Shown: positions 35,347 through 43,637 of the stretch, in pieces
Position numbering within the stretch: position 1 is the stretch's first letter
How the letters are laid out: each line of letters starts with the position of its first letter
NCBI GenBank assembly: GCA_937927675.1
Contig: CALBSG010000005.1
Coordinates: 1 to 64,000 of the forward strand
Length of the DNA stretch: 64,000 nucleotides
Direction of reading: 5' to 3'
Origin: an uncultured Paracoccaceae bacterium
GTDB taxonomy: Bacteria; Pseudomonadota; Alphaproteobacteria; Rhodobacterales; Rhodobacteraceae
Position numbers and translations under genes: made by a program
Notes under the pieces: generated by a model
What the model was told of the DNA's origin: nothing
The model's database searches: none
Seen by the model: only the letters and a program-made list of their open reading frames with translations

Positions 35347-35709
35347 ATGACGCCCGATTTCGCCACCCACCTTGCACTGGCCCAGATGGACATCGGCGCG
35401 TTCGTCCCCAAGGCAACGTCGTTTGAGGGGGCCCAGAAAGAGGCCTCGGTCGATCTGTGGGTTTCGGCCGATGGAAGGGTGTCCTTGGGGGTCTGGGAAT
35501 GCACGCCGGGCCGCTTCACCGCTGACCGCTCCGGCTCGACCGAGTTTTGCCATTTCCTGTCGGGCAAGGTCGAGATGACCCATCCGGATGGCACGGTTCA
35601 GGTCTTTGGGCCGGGCGATGCGATCACCCTGCCGCAAGGCTGGAAGGGCATCTGGCATGTGGTGGAACACGTCCGCAAAATCTATGTCATTACGCTGAAA
35701 GACGTCTAG
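35347..35709 (+). CDS. Cupin-domain protein
   Basis: A 120-aa single-domain cupin of the RmlC/EutQ-like DUF861 type, with GVWECTPGRFTADRSGSTEFCHFLSGKVEMTHPDG in outline and PGDAITLPQGWKGIWHVVEHVRKIYVI. This type binds small ligands, sometimes with a metal; the metal-binding His pattern is incomplete here, so the protein may be a binding domain without catalysis. It lies 12 bp downstream of the carbonic anhydrase gene. Confidence 0.85.
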   Translation: MTPDFATHLALAQMDIGAFVPKATSFEGAQKEASVDLWVSADGRVSLGVWECTPGRFTADRSGSTEFCHFLSGKVEMTHPDGTVQVFGPGDAITLPQGWKGIWHVVEHVRKIYVITLKDV

Positions 35710-35773
35710 GCACGGCGACCGGTGGCCCTGCCGCCGTGTGATGTAAACTTGTGTTGTAAAGAGGACCAAGGTT

Positions 35774-37594
35774 ATGCCCCCCTTTGCCGTCAGCGTCGTT
35801 CATCGCAAACATGTCTGGATCGCTGGGGCTTTGCTCATTGCCTTGCTTGGCCTGTCGATGTTCGCCCTTGCCCCCCATGCCAGAACGCTGCTGGTGCAGG
35901 GCGACAATGACGACATCATGCGCTGGATGTCCGTCAAGGCTTGGTTGGCTGGTCAAAGCTGGTTTGACATGACCCAATACCGCGTCGAGCCGCCCTTGGG
36001 GCTGTCGATGCACTGGTCGCGCTATCTGGATGCCGCCCTTGCCGGGCTTTACAGCCTGCTTGCCTTGGGGCTGTCGCCCGAGGCGGCAGAGCGGTGGACC
36101 TTTGCCCTTTGGCCCAATCTGTTGCTTTTGGCCCTGCTCGGCTTGGTTGCCAAAGGCACAGGGCGGCTTTTGGGGGCGGGAGCGGCCCTTTTTGCGATGG
36201 CGCTGGTCATGACTTGGATGCCGATCCGCGGCATCACCTTTGCCACCGGCCGGATTGACCATCACAATGTGCAAATTCTGCTGACCACGATCATGGCGAT
36301 GGCGATGATCCTGCCCGGCCGGGCTTGGCTGATGGGCGCTGCAGCGGGGCTTGCGGCAGCGCTGTCGCTGGCGATCGGGCTGGAAACGCTGGTCTTTGTG
36401 GCAGCGGGCGGCCTTGTCCTTGTCGCACGGGCCGCCGTTGAGGCCGAAGGCGCAAGGGGGCGGCTAATTGGGTTTTGCAATGCCTTACCGGTTGGCGCGC
36501 TGGTGTTTTTTGCCGGACAAACCGCCCCGCAGGATTGGCTTGTCCCCCATTGCGATGCGCTCGCGACGCCGATTCTGGCGATCCTTGTGATTGCCAGCAC
36601 CAGCAGCCTTGCCCCGCTGGCGCTTTACAGCCGCGTGTCCTCCCCCGTAGCGCGGCTGGCTGCTGTTGCGGGGCTTGCCCTGTTCGGCGTCTGGATGTTT
36701 GTGCCGCTGCTTACGCCCTGTCTTGCCGGACCCTATGGCATGCTCCCGCCCGAGGCACAGGACTTCATCACCTCGCGCATTTCCGAAGCCCTACCGGCGT
36801 TGGCCTTCGCCACCCTTCGGCCTTTGACCTTTGCCAATGTGCTTTTGCCAATCCTTGTCATAACCGCACTGAGTTCGCTGTTTTGGCTGCGCAATCGCGG
36901 CAGCTATGACAAAGCGCAACGCGCGGCGGTTGGGCAAATGCTGATCTTCGGCTGGCTTGGGCTGATCGGCAGCCTTGTGCAGGTGCGGATGAACATCATT
37001 GCCGCCCCCGCCCTGCCATTTTTGGCGGGCCATGTCGGGGCAGAGCTGTTGCGCCGCTGGACCACCCGACGCAGCCTTGCCGCGTTTCTGACCGCGGCGG
37101 TTGTCGGGCTTGCTGCCTTTGGCACGCAGTATCTGAACCGCCCCGCCATGACGCTGGCCAGCCGTCTGGCCGGAACCGATCTGTCACAACGGTTCGAGCA
37201 ACCCTCGTTCGATCACGGTTGCCGCACAGAAAAAGCGCTTGCCGAGCTGAATACCCTGACAAAAGCGCGGCTTTTGACCACGCTGAACCTTGGCGCGCCA
37301 TTGCTCCTTGTGACTCATCACGACGCGCTGTCCGTGCCCTATCAACGCGGCGCGCACACCTTCTGGAACGGCTCTTTCCCCTTCCGTTCAGAGGCGCTGA
37401 TGCTGCAAGCCATCCGGCAAAGCGCACCGGACTACGTGGTGATCTGCCGAGAGGCCACCTATGACGCCGAACATGGCTTTGCACGGGCGCTGAACGAAGG
37501 GCGCCTGCCCGGCTGGCTGATCCCGGCAGACATCGGATCGACGCGTTGGCTGGTGCTGGCCCTGCGGCCAGAGGCGATGCCTCCCAGCCCCTAA
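35774..37594 (+). CDS. Large membrane protein, probable GT-C-type glycosyltransferase
   Basis: A 606-aa protein with about 11-12 membrane segments over residues ~15-470 and a soluble periplasmic-type C-terminal domain. The first periplasmic loop carries acidic DNDDIMRWMSVKAWLAGQSWFD and later GRIDHHNVQILL; an early acidic motif plus a DHH-like loop is the layout of lipid-phosphate-sugar-dependent GT-C enzymes (STT3/PMT/Gtr families). I infer that it transfers a sugar from a lipid carrier on the outer face of the inner membrane. It converges with and overlaps by 4 bp the soluble GT2 gene of the minus-strand glycan operon. Confidence 0.65.
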   Translation: MPPFAVSVVHRKHVWIAGALLIALLGLSMFALAPHARTLLVQGDNDDIMRWMSVKAWLAGQSWFDMTQYRVEPPLGLSMHWSRYLDAALAGLYSLLALGLSPEAAERWTFALWPNLLLLALLGLVAKGTGRLLGAGAALFAMALVMTWMPIRGITFATGRIDHHNVQILLTTIMAMAMILPGRAWLMGAAAGLAAALSLAIGLETLVFVAAGGLVLVARAAVEAEGARGRLIGFCNALPVGALVFFAGQTAPQDWLVPHCDALATPILAILVIASTSSLAPLALYSRVSSPVARLAAVAGLALFGVWMFVPLLTPCLAGPYGMLPPEAQDFITSRISEALPALAFATLRPLTFANVLLPILVITALSSLFWLRNRGSYDKAQRAAVGQMLIFGWLGLIGSLVQVRMNIIAAPALPFLAGHVGAELLRRWTTRRSLAAFLTAAVVGLAAFGTQYLNRPAMTLASRLAGTDLSQRFEQPSFDHGCRTEKALAELNTLTKARLLTTLNLGAPLLLVTHHDALSVPYQRGAHTFWNGSFPFRSEALMLQAIRQSAPDYVVICREATYDAEHGFARALNEGRLPGWLIPADIGSTRWLVLALRPEAMPPSP

Positions 37595-38394
37595 GGCGCA
37601 AACCGGCCAAAGGCGGCGGCAAAGGTTTGGCGCAAGATGGACAGCTTGCCGCCAAATCCGGCAATCTTGGTCGGCGTCGCCTCTTGCCGGGGATAGCTGC
37701 GCCGCACCGGGACATGCGCCACCTTCATGCCGATCTGGCCGGCGCGAACCGTCAGATAGAACAGCAATTCATAACGCATGAAGATCGCACGAAATGGCTG
37801 CACCCGCGCGTCCAAGAGATAACGCCGCGAATAGGCCCGAAAGCCGTTGGTCGTGTCTGTAAACCAATGACGACCCGCAAGGCTAAGCACCGGGGCATGG
37901 ATCAGCCGGTTCGCCACGGTCCGCTCCAGCGGGGTGTTTTCCGCCTGCCCGCCGGGCAAATAGCGCGAGCCCTGCACATAGTCACAACCGCGATCCAGCT
38001 CGGCAACCATGGCATCAATCGCGTCAATGCCATCCTTGCCATTGCCATCCATGGTGACAATGCCCTCATAGCCTTGGCGCAGACACCACGCATAGGCCAT
38101 GCGCAATTGCGCGCTGAGTTTGCCCGGCCCGCGCCTTGTCAAAAGCGCCCGTAGATCGCAATTGCGCAGAAAGTCGGGATCCAACGAGCCGTCGGTTGAT
38201 CCGCCATCGGCAATGACAACGTCGACCGCAGGCCGTGCGGCCGCGATCTTTTGCAACTGCCCCCGGATACGGTCGCCTTCGTTGATGACCGGAATGACAA
38301 GGGCATAGCGCGCGGCGGCATCGCGCAGCACCAGTTCGGAAAACTCTGGCACCTCCCACGCGGCCGTGGGATCCAGATTGTCTGGCCCGGTCAT
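37591..38394 (-). CDS. GT2 glycosyltransferase, DPM1-like
   Basis: Start at MTGPDNLDPTAAWEV (267 aa). The GT-A fold is clear: ALVIPVINEGDRI, nucleotide-binding DGGSTDGS (63-70) and a DxD-like region VTMDGNGKDGID (Asp116-Asp121). It resembles polyprenyl-phosphate sugar transferases (DPM1/GtrB) but lacks their C-terminal membrane helices. It is the last of six overlapping genes and directly follows gtrA-like flippase gene (4-bp overlap), the gtrA-gtrB order of O-antigen modification cassettes. Probable role: loading a sugar onto undecaprenyl phosphate at the cytoplasmic face. Confidence 0.85.
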   Translation of the reverse strand: MTGPDNLDPTAAWEVPEFSELVLRDAAARYALVIPVINEGDRIRGQLQKIAAARPAVDVVIADGGSTDGSLDPDFLRNCDLRALLTRRGPGKLSAQLRMAYAWCLRQGYEGIVTMDGNGKDGIDAIDAMVAELDRGCDYVQGSRYLPGGQAENTPLERTVANRLIHAPVLSLAGRHWFTDTTNGFRAYSRRYLLDARVQPFRAIFMRYELLFYLTVRAGQIGMKVAHVPVRRSYPRQEATPTKIAGFGGKLSILRQTFAAAFGRFAP

Positions 38395-38792
38395 CGCCCC
38401 TCTCCCTGATCTGCGGGCTCGGCAAAGACCCATGATCTGGCCAAAAGAAAACTTGCGCAGAACGACAGCGCCACGCTGGGCAGCAGCACCGCCAACGCAC
38501 CCTGCCCCGCACCAAACAACCGTTCAAACCCAAGGATCGCCAAAAGCCGGACCGCCGCCGTCAGCCCCAGCGACATCAGATAGCGGCCAAACCGACCAAA
38601 AGAGCGGCGGTTCTGGCCACCCCAAAAGGTCCATGCCTCATGCAAGAGATAATTCAAGAGCGCCGCCGCCAAGAACCCCAAGGCCCCCGCCAGCCACAAG
38701 GACAGGCCAAGGCCCGTCGCCAGAGACCAGGCCAGCCCGATATCCAGCGCGACCCCGACCCCCGACACCGCCAAAAAGCGCACAGATTGCAT
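38391..38792 (-). CDS. GtrA-family membrane protein (probable polyprenyl-sugar flippase)
   Basis: A 133-aa protein with four membrane helices and the GtrA/DPMS signature: VRFLAVSGVGVALDIGLAWSL at the start, ALLNYLLHEAWTFWG after helix 2, and a last helix ending RSWVFAEP. GtrA proteins are thought to flip undecaprenyl-phosphate-linked sugar to the periplasmic side. It overlaps the preceding FAD gene by 1 bp (TGATG) and the following GT2 by 4 bp. Confidence 0.9.
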   Translation of the reverse strand: MQSVRFLAVSGVGVALDIGLAWSLATGLGLSLWLAGALGFLAAALLNYLLHEAWTFWGGQNRRSFGRFGRYLMSLGLTAAVRLLAILGFERLFGAGQGALAVLLPSVALSFCASFLLARSWVFAEPADQGEGR

Positions 38793-39937
38793 CAGACAGC
38801 CCGCCCCACCACAAACCCATCGTGGGCGGCCGCAAACTCTGGCTCGGTCTGCCGCACCAGATCAAAGAGGTCATAGATATTGTCGATCTTCGCCCCAAGG
38901 ATCGAAATGACCCGGCTTTCACGCGGACGGCGCTGAAACAGGATGGGCCGACCATCGTCCCGCTCATTCTTCAACAGCACAGCCTTCACCTCGAAAAGCG
39001 AGGAGCGATAGCTGGCGCGGCCCAGCGCCGGCACATAGCGTTTACCGTCCAGCAGCATATGCATCACTTGGGTTGCCTGTGCAGATTGATCCAAGCGTGC
39101 ATAGGGTGGCGTTCCGCCGTCGCCCGTCCAACTGTCTTGCGGCGTATAGCGCACATGGGTCAGTGAATGGAGACCGGCTGCGGGATAAGGCATGCAGGAA
39201 AAGAAAGGCCCGTCCATCACGGTGATGCCAAAGGGGCGCAACTCCTCGGGTGGCTCGATCAGGGCGAGTTCGGCCAGTTCGTATTTCAACTGTGCAGGTG
39301 GCAGCCCGGCCGATTTCAGAACGTCATTGATCTGGGCATAGGTGACGTTAAAGGCATAACGCGCCGGAATTTCGGCCCCATCCGCAAGCTGCACCACCAC
39401 CGTATCCGGGCGGTCGAAAACACCCAAGACCCGCGCGCCAAGTCGCATCTCGACGCCCGCCGCTTGCAACCGGTCCAGCATCAGCCGTTGCAACACCGAA
39501 TAGTCGAAAGCCACCTCGCGGCAGGCAAAGGCCGCTTCGATCAGATCGCCGTCAAACAGCGCCGCCTGACTGGCCGATGCGGGTTGAATAGGCGCGCCAA
39601 GATCCCGAAAGATTCGGTAAAACCGCTTGGCCGACACTTTGGACCGCCGCGCGGCGATGGCATAAAGCATCTGGAAATCGCTGCAGATCGCTTCGGGGAA
39701 ATCCTTGGCAAAGCGGTCGTGCAGGATCAGCGACTTTACCGCTGTCAACGCCGAGCGAGGATAGTGAAAGCCGGTATGAACCCGCGCCTGATTGACCCGC
39801 GAGGCACGGGACAACAGCCGATCCTCCGCCTCAATCAGCAGCACCTTGCGAGAGATGGAGCGTAAGAACAGCGCCAGACAGCAGCCGTAAAAGCCGCCCC
39901 CGATGATGATATGGTCAAAGCGAACGCCTGCCGTCAT
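38792..39937 (-). CDS. FAD-dependent oxidoreductase (DAO-like)
   Basis: The 381-aa protein opens with a Rossmann FAD motif (IIGGGFYGCCLALFLR, residues ~11-26) and LLIEAEDRLLSRASRVNQARVHTGFHYPRS, the D-amino-acid-oxidase-like layout; a later NVTYAQIND and a C-terminal GAKIDNIYDLFDLV complete it. The substrate is unknown. In this operon the obvious hypothesis is oxidation of a sugar intermediate together with the epimerase and TIM-barrel isomerase. It overlaps both neighbours (4 bp and 1 bp). No signal peptide. Confidence 0.8.
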   Translation of the reverse strand: MTAGVRFDHIIIGGGFYGCCLALFLRSISRKVLLIEAEDRLLSRASRVNQARVHTGFHYPRSALTAVKSLILHDRFAKDFPEAICSDFQMLYAIAARRSKVSAKRFYRIFRDLGAPIQPASASQAALFDGDLIEAAFACREVAFDYSVLQRLMLDRLQAAGVEMRLGARVLGVFDRPDTVVVQLADGAEIPARYAFNVTYAQINDVLKSAGLPPAQLKYELAELALIEPPEELRPFGITVMDGPFFSCMPYPAAGLHSLTHVRYTPQDSWTGDGGTPPYARLDQSAQATQVMHMLLDGKRYVPALGRASYRSSLFEVKAVLLKNERDDGRPILFQRRPRESRVISILGAKIDNIYDLFDLVRQTEPEFAAAHDGFVVGRAV

Positions 39938-40935
39938 TGCCCGGAACTTATGGTGCGGGTGCCATCAACTTCGACATTCAGATCACGCGCGACGCTGCCG
40001 AACAGATCCACCCGGTTAACCTCGGCAGAAACATCGTCAAAGCTGCTGCGGTCAACCCGGCTGAGAATATATTGCATGCCAAGACACAGGCCGCTGGACA
40101 CACAGCCCAGCATGAAGCCGGTCGCACTCAGCATGCCAGACAGCGTCAGCCAGCCCGGCGCAATCACCGGCTTAAAGGCCCAGACACCCACAACATAAAC
40201 GGCATAAAGCAGCGACAAGAGCGCGATCATCATCGAAATCAGCGTCACCGATTGCAGAAGTCGCGGGGCCAGATTGATAAGCAGCAACTGCGCCAGCGTC
40301 ACCCGCCGGCCGAAATCACGCAGCGCCCGTGCCTTGCGGGTTCCGGTCTGCGCGGCAAAGGGCACCTGCCCAAGCCCCTCATCCCGAGGCAGAAAACGCA
40401 AGGCAAGTTCCTTGGCCGGGTGGGCCAGAATCTGGTTCAGCAGGGTTCGCGGAAAGGCAATCGTCTGCATCTCACGCCCGCTGACCTGAAACCCGGCCCA
40501 ATGGCCAAAGGCAACCCAAGGCCCGGCCAAAAGCCGGTCCAAGGCCGGAGGGTCCGTAAGGCGGCCCACAACAACCACCTCTTGCGCCGCCGCCTGTTCG
40601 ATCATCGCCATGATGTCCAACGCCCCGATCTCATCAATCGAGGTCAGCACCGCCACATCGCCAATCGCCTCGGCGGCGGCAATGGCGCGGCGGCGATAGT
40701 ATTCGGCGCCACTGCGCACCGAAATCAGCCGCAAGTTGGGAATGTCGCGGACCAACGCCAGCAGGGGTGTCACCTCATCCGACAGGCTGACAACAATGAT
40801 TTCCCAAAACCGATACCCCCCCGCCAACCGGGCCGCGGTCTGACGCAAGGCGTCAAAGGCGGCAGGGGTGTTCGGCACCTCGCCAAAGCAGACCGAGACA
40901 AGGATGTTTTCGCGCAAGGTGGCGGCAGCGGTCAT
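39934..40935 (-). CDS. Membrane-anchored GT2-like glycosyltransferase
   Basis: The 333-aa protein has an N-terminal GT-A-like domain (NILVSVCFGEVPNTPAAFDALRQ; conserved acidic VLTSIDEIGALDI in the DxD position) and two C-terminal membrane helices (~215-245 and ~255-290), the topology of GtrB/ArnC polyprenyl-phosphate sugar transferases. The canonical DxSxD motif is poorly preserved (SLSDEVTPLL), so substrate or even activity is uncertain. It overlaps the isomerase and FAD genes by 4 bp each. Confidence 0.72.
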   Translation of the reverse strand: MTAAATLRENILVSVCFGEVPNTPAAFDALRQTAARLAGGYRFWEIIVVSLSDEVTPLLALVRDIPNLRLISVRSGAEYYRRRAIAAAEAIGDVAVLTSIDEIGALDIMAMIEQAAAQEVVVVGRLTDPPALDRLLAGPWVAFGHWAGFQVSGREMQTIAFPRTLLNQILAHPAKELALRFLPRDEGLGQVPFAAQTGTRKARALRDFGRRVTLAQLLLINLAPRLLQSVTLISMMIALLSLLYAVYVVGVWAFKPVIAPGWLTLSGMLSATGFMLGCVSSGLCLGMQYILSRVDRSSFDDVSAEVNRVDLFGSVARDLNVEVDGTRTISSGQ

Positions 40936-41762
40936 TGGGCAAGGCCCGCCTTTGCCTGTGCCGCCAATACCACAGAAAGCCGCCCCTCAAGCGCCACCAG
41001 CCCCGCCGCATCCCGCTTCATTTCAATGGAAACCGCGCCCGGATAGCCCGCCCGCGCAAGGCCCTGCAAAAGTGCGGCCGTCGGCGCCACTTCGGCCGGT
41101 GCGGGCGCAAGATAGGGTTCGCTCAGATGCACATGACCCAACCAGGGGGAAAGAAGGGCAAGATCAACAACATCTTGGTTCATACGCACTGCACCGGTAT
41201 CCAACACAACTCTGACTGCAGGCTCTGCCAAGCGGTCCACAAAGTCTAGCGTTTCGCCAAGCGTGTTCAGAAAATTCGTCCCATAACCGGCGGGGTTTGC
41301 CTCGACCGACAGGGTCGTTCCGTTGGCCTGTGCCGCGTTGCCCCATGCCCTGAACCGTTCCAGCGCCAGATCCCACGCCTGCGCTTGCGGCATGTCCTGT
41401 GGCACCACACGCTGACGCGGCGCGCCGAACACCAGATTGGGAATTCCAAAGCGGCCCGCAAAATTGATGGCGCGACGCATGGCGTTTTCAAAGCGCGCTC
41501 GCTCTTCAGCGGTGCCGAACAGCGCGGCCCCCTCGACGCCGAACAAAACCGCCTGCATCGAGGTCAATTGCAACCCTGCCGCCGCGATTTCTTGCAACGC
41601 CTGCCGGGCCACGGCGGGGGCAGGGTCGAACACATCTGCCTGCCCGGCGAAAAGGACACCCGGTGCAATTTCCAGCCCGGAGATCCCGAAGCGCTGCAAA
41701 AGGGCATAGGCCTCCAGCCGTTCGCCATGGGTCCAGGCGATATTCGACACCGACAGCTTCAT
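40932..41762 (-). CDS. Sugar-phosphate isomerase/epimerase-like TIM barrel
   Basis: A 276-aa AP-endonuclease-2 superfamily (xylose isomerase-like) TIM barrel: start KLSVSNIAWTHGERLEAYALLQRFGISGLEIAPG, LVFGAPRQRV, LSVEANPAGYGTNF (metal Glu), VVLDTGAVRMN, LGHVHLSEPYLAP (metal His) and VSIEMKRDAAG (metal Glu). The divalent-metal set is intact, so it is likely an active isomerase or epimerase. It overlaps the upstream NAD-epimerase and downstream GT genes by 4 bp each, tying it to activated-sugar synthesis. Confidence 0.85.
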   Translation of the reverse strand: MKLSVSNIAWTHGERLEAYALLQRFGISGLEIAPGVLFAGQADVFDPAPAVARQALQEIAAAGLQLTSMQAVLFGVEGAALFGTAEERARFENAMRRAINFAGRFGIPNLVFGAPRQRVVPQDMPQAQAWDLALERFRAWGNAAQANGTTLSVEANPAGYGTNFLNTLGETLDFVDRLAEPAVRVVLDTGAVRMNQDVVDLALLSPWLGHVHLSEPYLAPAPAEVAPTAALLQGLARAGYPGAVSIEMKRDAAGLVALEGRLSVVLAAQAKAGLAQ

Positions 41763-42709
41763 GCGGTCGCCTCGGCATAGAACCGCCGCAGACGCGTCAG
41801 GCAGTCAGCCTTGTCCATCAGATAGGGGCCGGACCTTGACCAAAGCCCGGTATGGGCGGACCGCATATCCTCGTGGTGCAGCCTTGCCTCCGAGGCGGGC
41901 ATCGGCCCCCCGGTCAGCGCTTGATGCACCGCGCCTGCCACAAGCGGTTCGGGGGCAAGATGGATCACCGAAAGCCCGGCCGCCTGCGCCACCTGCACAT
42001 CAGCCCAAAGCCGGGTCATGTCGTAAAACTGAAATCGGCTTTCAGGATGGGTAAAGCCCAGCGCCGAAAATCCCGCCGCTGTGACACAGCGCTCCAACGC
42101 GGGGCGCAGGGTGGATTGGTTCAGCGCAGGCCGGTCCAGCACATACATGCCTAAGGCAGGATCATGGGCAAAGACCGCCACCGCCAAGGACTGCAAGGGC
42201 TGCGGCAGCACGGCGATCAAAGCGTCGTATCGCGTCGCCGGCAGCATGGAAGGCACGGGGTTCAAGAGATCAAAGAGGAAGTTCTTGCGCAAGCCCGGAC
42301 CGAATAGCGCAGGCAACCGCACGATCAGGCAGTCCGCAAAATGCGCCGCGCAGAAGGTTTCCAGTCGACGGCGGTTCACACCATAGGCAATCCCGGTCTG
42401 AAACGCGGTCGTTGTCTCGGTCGCCTGCCCGTCAAAACGATCCAGCACCGCAATGGTCGAGATCAGCACAAAACGCCCTGCGCGCACCCCCGACAGCCGG
42501 TTGATCAGCCGATCAATCGCCTGTGCATCCCGGTCGGGAAAGCGGTTTGCCTCGAACATTGAGCCGGGCGCGGCCGCGCAAACGACCGTCGCGTAATCTT
42601 GGTCAGTGGCGCTGTGGATGTTTGCCGAATTGAACCGTGATGCAAAATGATGCTGGCGCGACAGGGTTTGACCGACAAAACCGGTGTGCCCGATCAAGGC
42701 ATCCTGCAT
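41759..42709 (-). CDS. NAD(P)-dependent epimerase/dehydratase-like protein
   Basis: First gene of the six-gene glycan operon. I use the ATG at MQDALIGHTGFVGQ because GAGGA lies 5-6 nt upstream; another ATG four codons earlier and a TTG seven codons earlier lack this. The Rossmann motif is GHTGFVG (7-13), then RFVLISTIAVLD and a YGVNRRRLE (YxxxK-like, with Arg in place of Lys). The 316-aa protein is an extended SDR with a divergent catalytic tetrad, so it may bind rather than convert a nucleotide sugar. Confidence 0.78.
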   Translation of the reverse strand: MQDALIGHTGFVGQTLSRQHHFASRFNSANIHSATDQDYATVVCAAAPGSMFEANRFPDRDAQAIDRLINRLSGVRAGRFVLISTIAVLDRFDGQATETTTAFQTGIAYGVNRRRLETFCAAHFADCLIVRLPALFGPGLRKNFLFDLLNPVPSMLPATRYDALIAVLPQPLQSLAVAVFAHDPALGMYVLDRPALNQSTLRPALERCVTAAGFSALGFTHPESRFQFYDMTRLWADVQVAQAAGLSVIHLAPEPLVAGAVHQALTGGPMPASEARLHHEDMRSAHTGLWSRSGPYLMDKADCLTRLRRFYAEATA

Positions 42710-42965
42710 GGGCGTCCTCATAATAATCAAACCAATATGGCACGATCACTAACAGGATTTGCCGGCTCTGCCATCGGTTTTCTCGCATATGGTAAGCGCA
42801 ACCTTGTTGGGCACCTTCCAAACCCGCGCCGGTTCTGACGGATTCCACGCGCGCGTTCAGGAGAGACTGGCCGGGAACCTTGGCCACCTTATCCCGGTCT
42901 TGCTGGCCGGTCGGCCATGGAAAAGGGGGGCCGCAGCCCCCCGATCCGGCATAGCGATCGGTCAG
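42710..42965. other. Spacer upstream of the glycan operon
   Basis: No convincing gene is seen; a plus-strand ORF from 42759 reads through it but has atypical composition. The glycan operon promoter should lie in the lower part, but no clear -35/-10 pair is visible. The upper end holds the terminator of the 66-aa gene. Confidence 0.35.
42921..42942 (-). terminator. Terminator of the 66-aa stress gene
   Basis: On the minus strand a six-bp G/C stem (GGGGGG / CCCCCC, loop CTGCGG) is followed by TTTT, about 24 bp past the stop. Confidence 0.6.
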
Positions 42966-43166
42966 TCACTTTTGGCCGTCGCCCTGCTGCTGATCGGTGC
43001 GGCCCGCTGGCTTTTCAGTGCCCATCTGGCCCGGACGATCCTTGGCCCCGGCACCCTGTTTCGGGTCGCCCTGCGTGGCTTGTGCAGTGCCACGGTCATT
43101 GGCCAGTTCTGTTTCCTTGGTCTGCCCCGTCTTTGATCCGGGACCCTGCTTGTTTTCCATGGTCAT
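42966..43166 (-). CDS. Small hydrophilic protein, 66 aa, under an EcfG-type promoter
   Basis: AAGGAGAAC directly before the ATG fixes the start at MTMENKQGPGSK; the longer frame to 43280 covers the promoter. The product is made of Gly, Gln, Lys, Thr and Asp with almost no hydrophobic residues (KETELANDRGTAQATQGDP, AGRTDQQQGDGQK), so it should be disordered, like small desiccation or stress proteins. A GGAAC-N16-GGTT element lies 44 bp upstream. No family recognised; the stress role is inferred from composition and promoter. Confidence 0.7.
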   Translation of the reverse strand: MTMENKQGPGSKTGQTKETELANDRGTAQATQGDPKQGAGAKDRPGQMGTEKPAGRTDQQQGDGQK

Positions 43167-43209
43167 GATGTTCTCCTTCATGCGGCGGCCAATCCGCCGA
43201 TGCAGACAG

Positions 43210-43234
43210 AACCTGCCAAACACCGCAATGTTCC
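43210..43234 (-). promoter_or_regulatory. EcfG-type promoter for the 66-aa gene
   Basis: Minus strand GGAAC-N16-GGTT, one mismatch from GGAAC-N16/17-CGTT. Its -35 abuts the -35 of the plus-strand site at 43241, forming GTTCC-CGCCAC-GGAAC. Confidence 0.65.
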
Positions 43235-43240
43235 CGCCAC

Positions 43241-43265
43241 GGAACCCAAACTCCCGACCCACGTT
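43241..43265 (+). promoter_or_regulatory. EcfG-type promoter for the 24-aa ORF
   Basis: Perfect GGAAC-N16-CGTT. Predicted start near 43273, 40 nt before the ATG at 43313. Confidence 0.8.
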
Positions 43266-43312
43266 TAGATTCTGCAGCAAAGGGGCTGCATGATCTGAGA
43301 TGAGGGATACTT

Positions 43313-43387
43313 ATGCGCAGCATCATCTATCTTGTCGGTCTGGTGGTGGTCGTCATGGCGATCCTGTCCCTGTTCGGATTGCGGTGA
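43313..43387 (+). CDS. Tiny single-helix membrane protein, 24 aa
   Basis: The whole product is one hydrophobic helix with charged ends, MRSIIYLVGLVVVVMA then ILSLFGLR. A GAGGG ribosome site stands 10 nt before the ATG, and a perfect EcfG-type promoter lies upstream. Such single-span peptides often regulate membrane enzymes or sensors. The start, size, ribosome site and promoter together make this credible although it is below normal gene-calling limits. Confidence 0.62.
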   Translation: MRSIIYLVGLVVVVMAILSLFGLR

Positions 43388-43580
43388 GGGCAGGATATGG
43401 CACATGTGGCAACCTTGGCGCCGCCCGCCGCACCGATCGATCTTGCGGGTGCGGTATGGGATCTTATCCTGATTGGGCGGTCTTGGGGCTGACGGTCAAT
43501 TTGCGTCGCATCCGGCGCAATCAGGAAGCGGTTTTGCAAACCTTTGGTCAAAAGAGATCGCGCGCCCTTCGGGGGCATCG

Positions 43581-43605
43581 GGAACCAAATGGGGACGCCT
43601 GCGTT
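43581..43605 (+). promoter_or_regulatory. EcfG-type promoter for the glycine-zipper lipoprotein
   Basis: Perfect GGAAC-N16-CGTT; predicted start near 43613, about 25 nt before the ATG. Confidence 0.8.
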
Positions 43606-43637
43606 GTCTCGGGAAGCCTTTGCCACAGGAGACCATC

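Noticed and set aside
43397..43492. 31-aa ORF (MAHVATLAPPAAPIDL...) after the 24-aa ORF
   Set aside because: A weak ribosome site exists, but the sequence is low in complexity and nothing else supports it.
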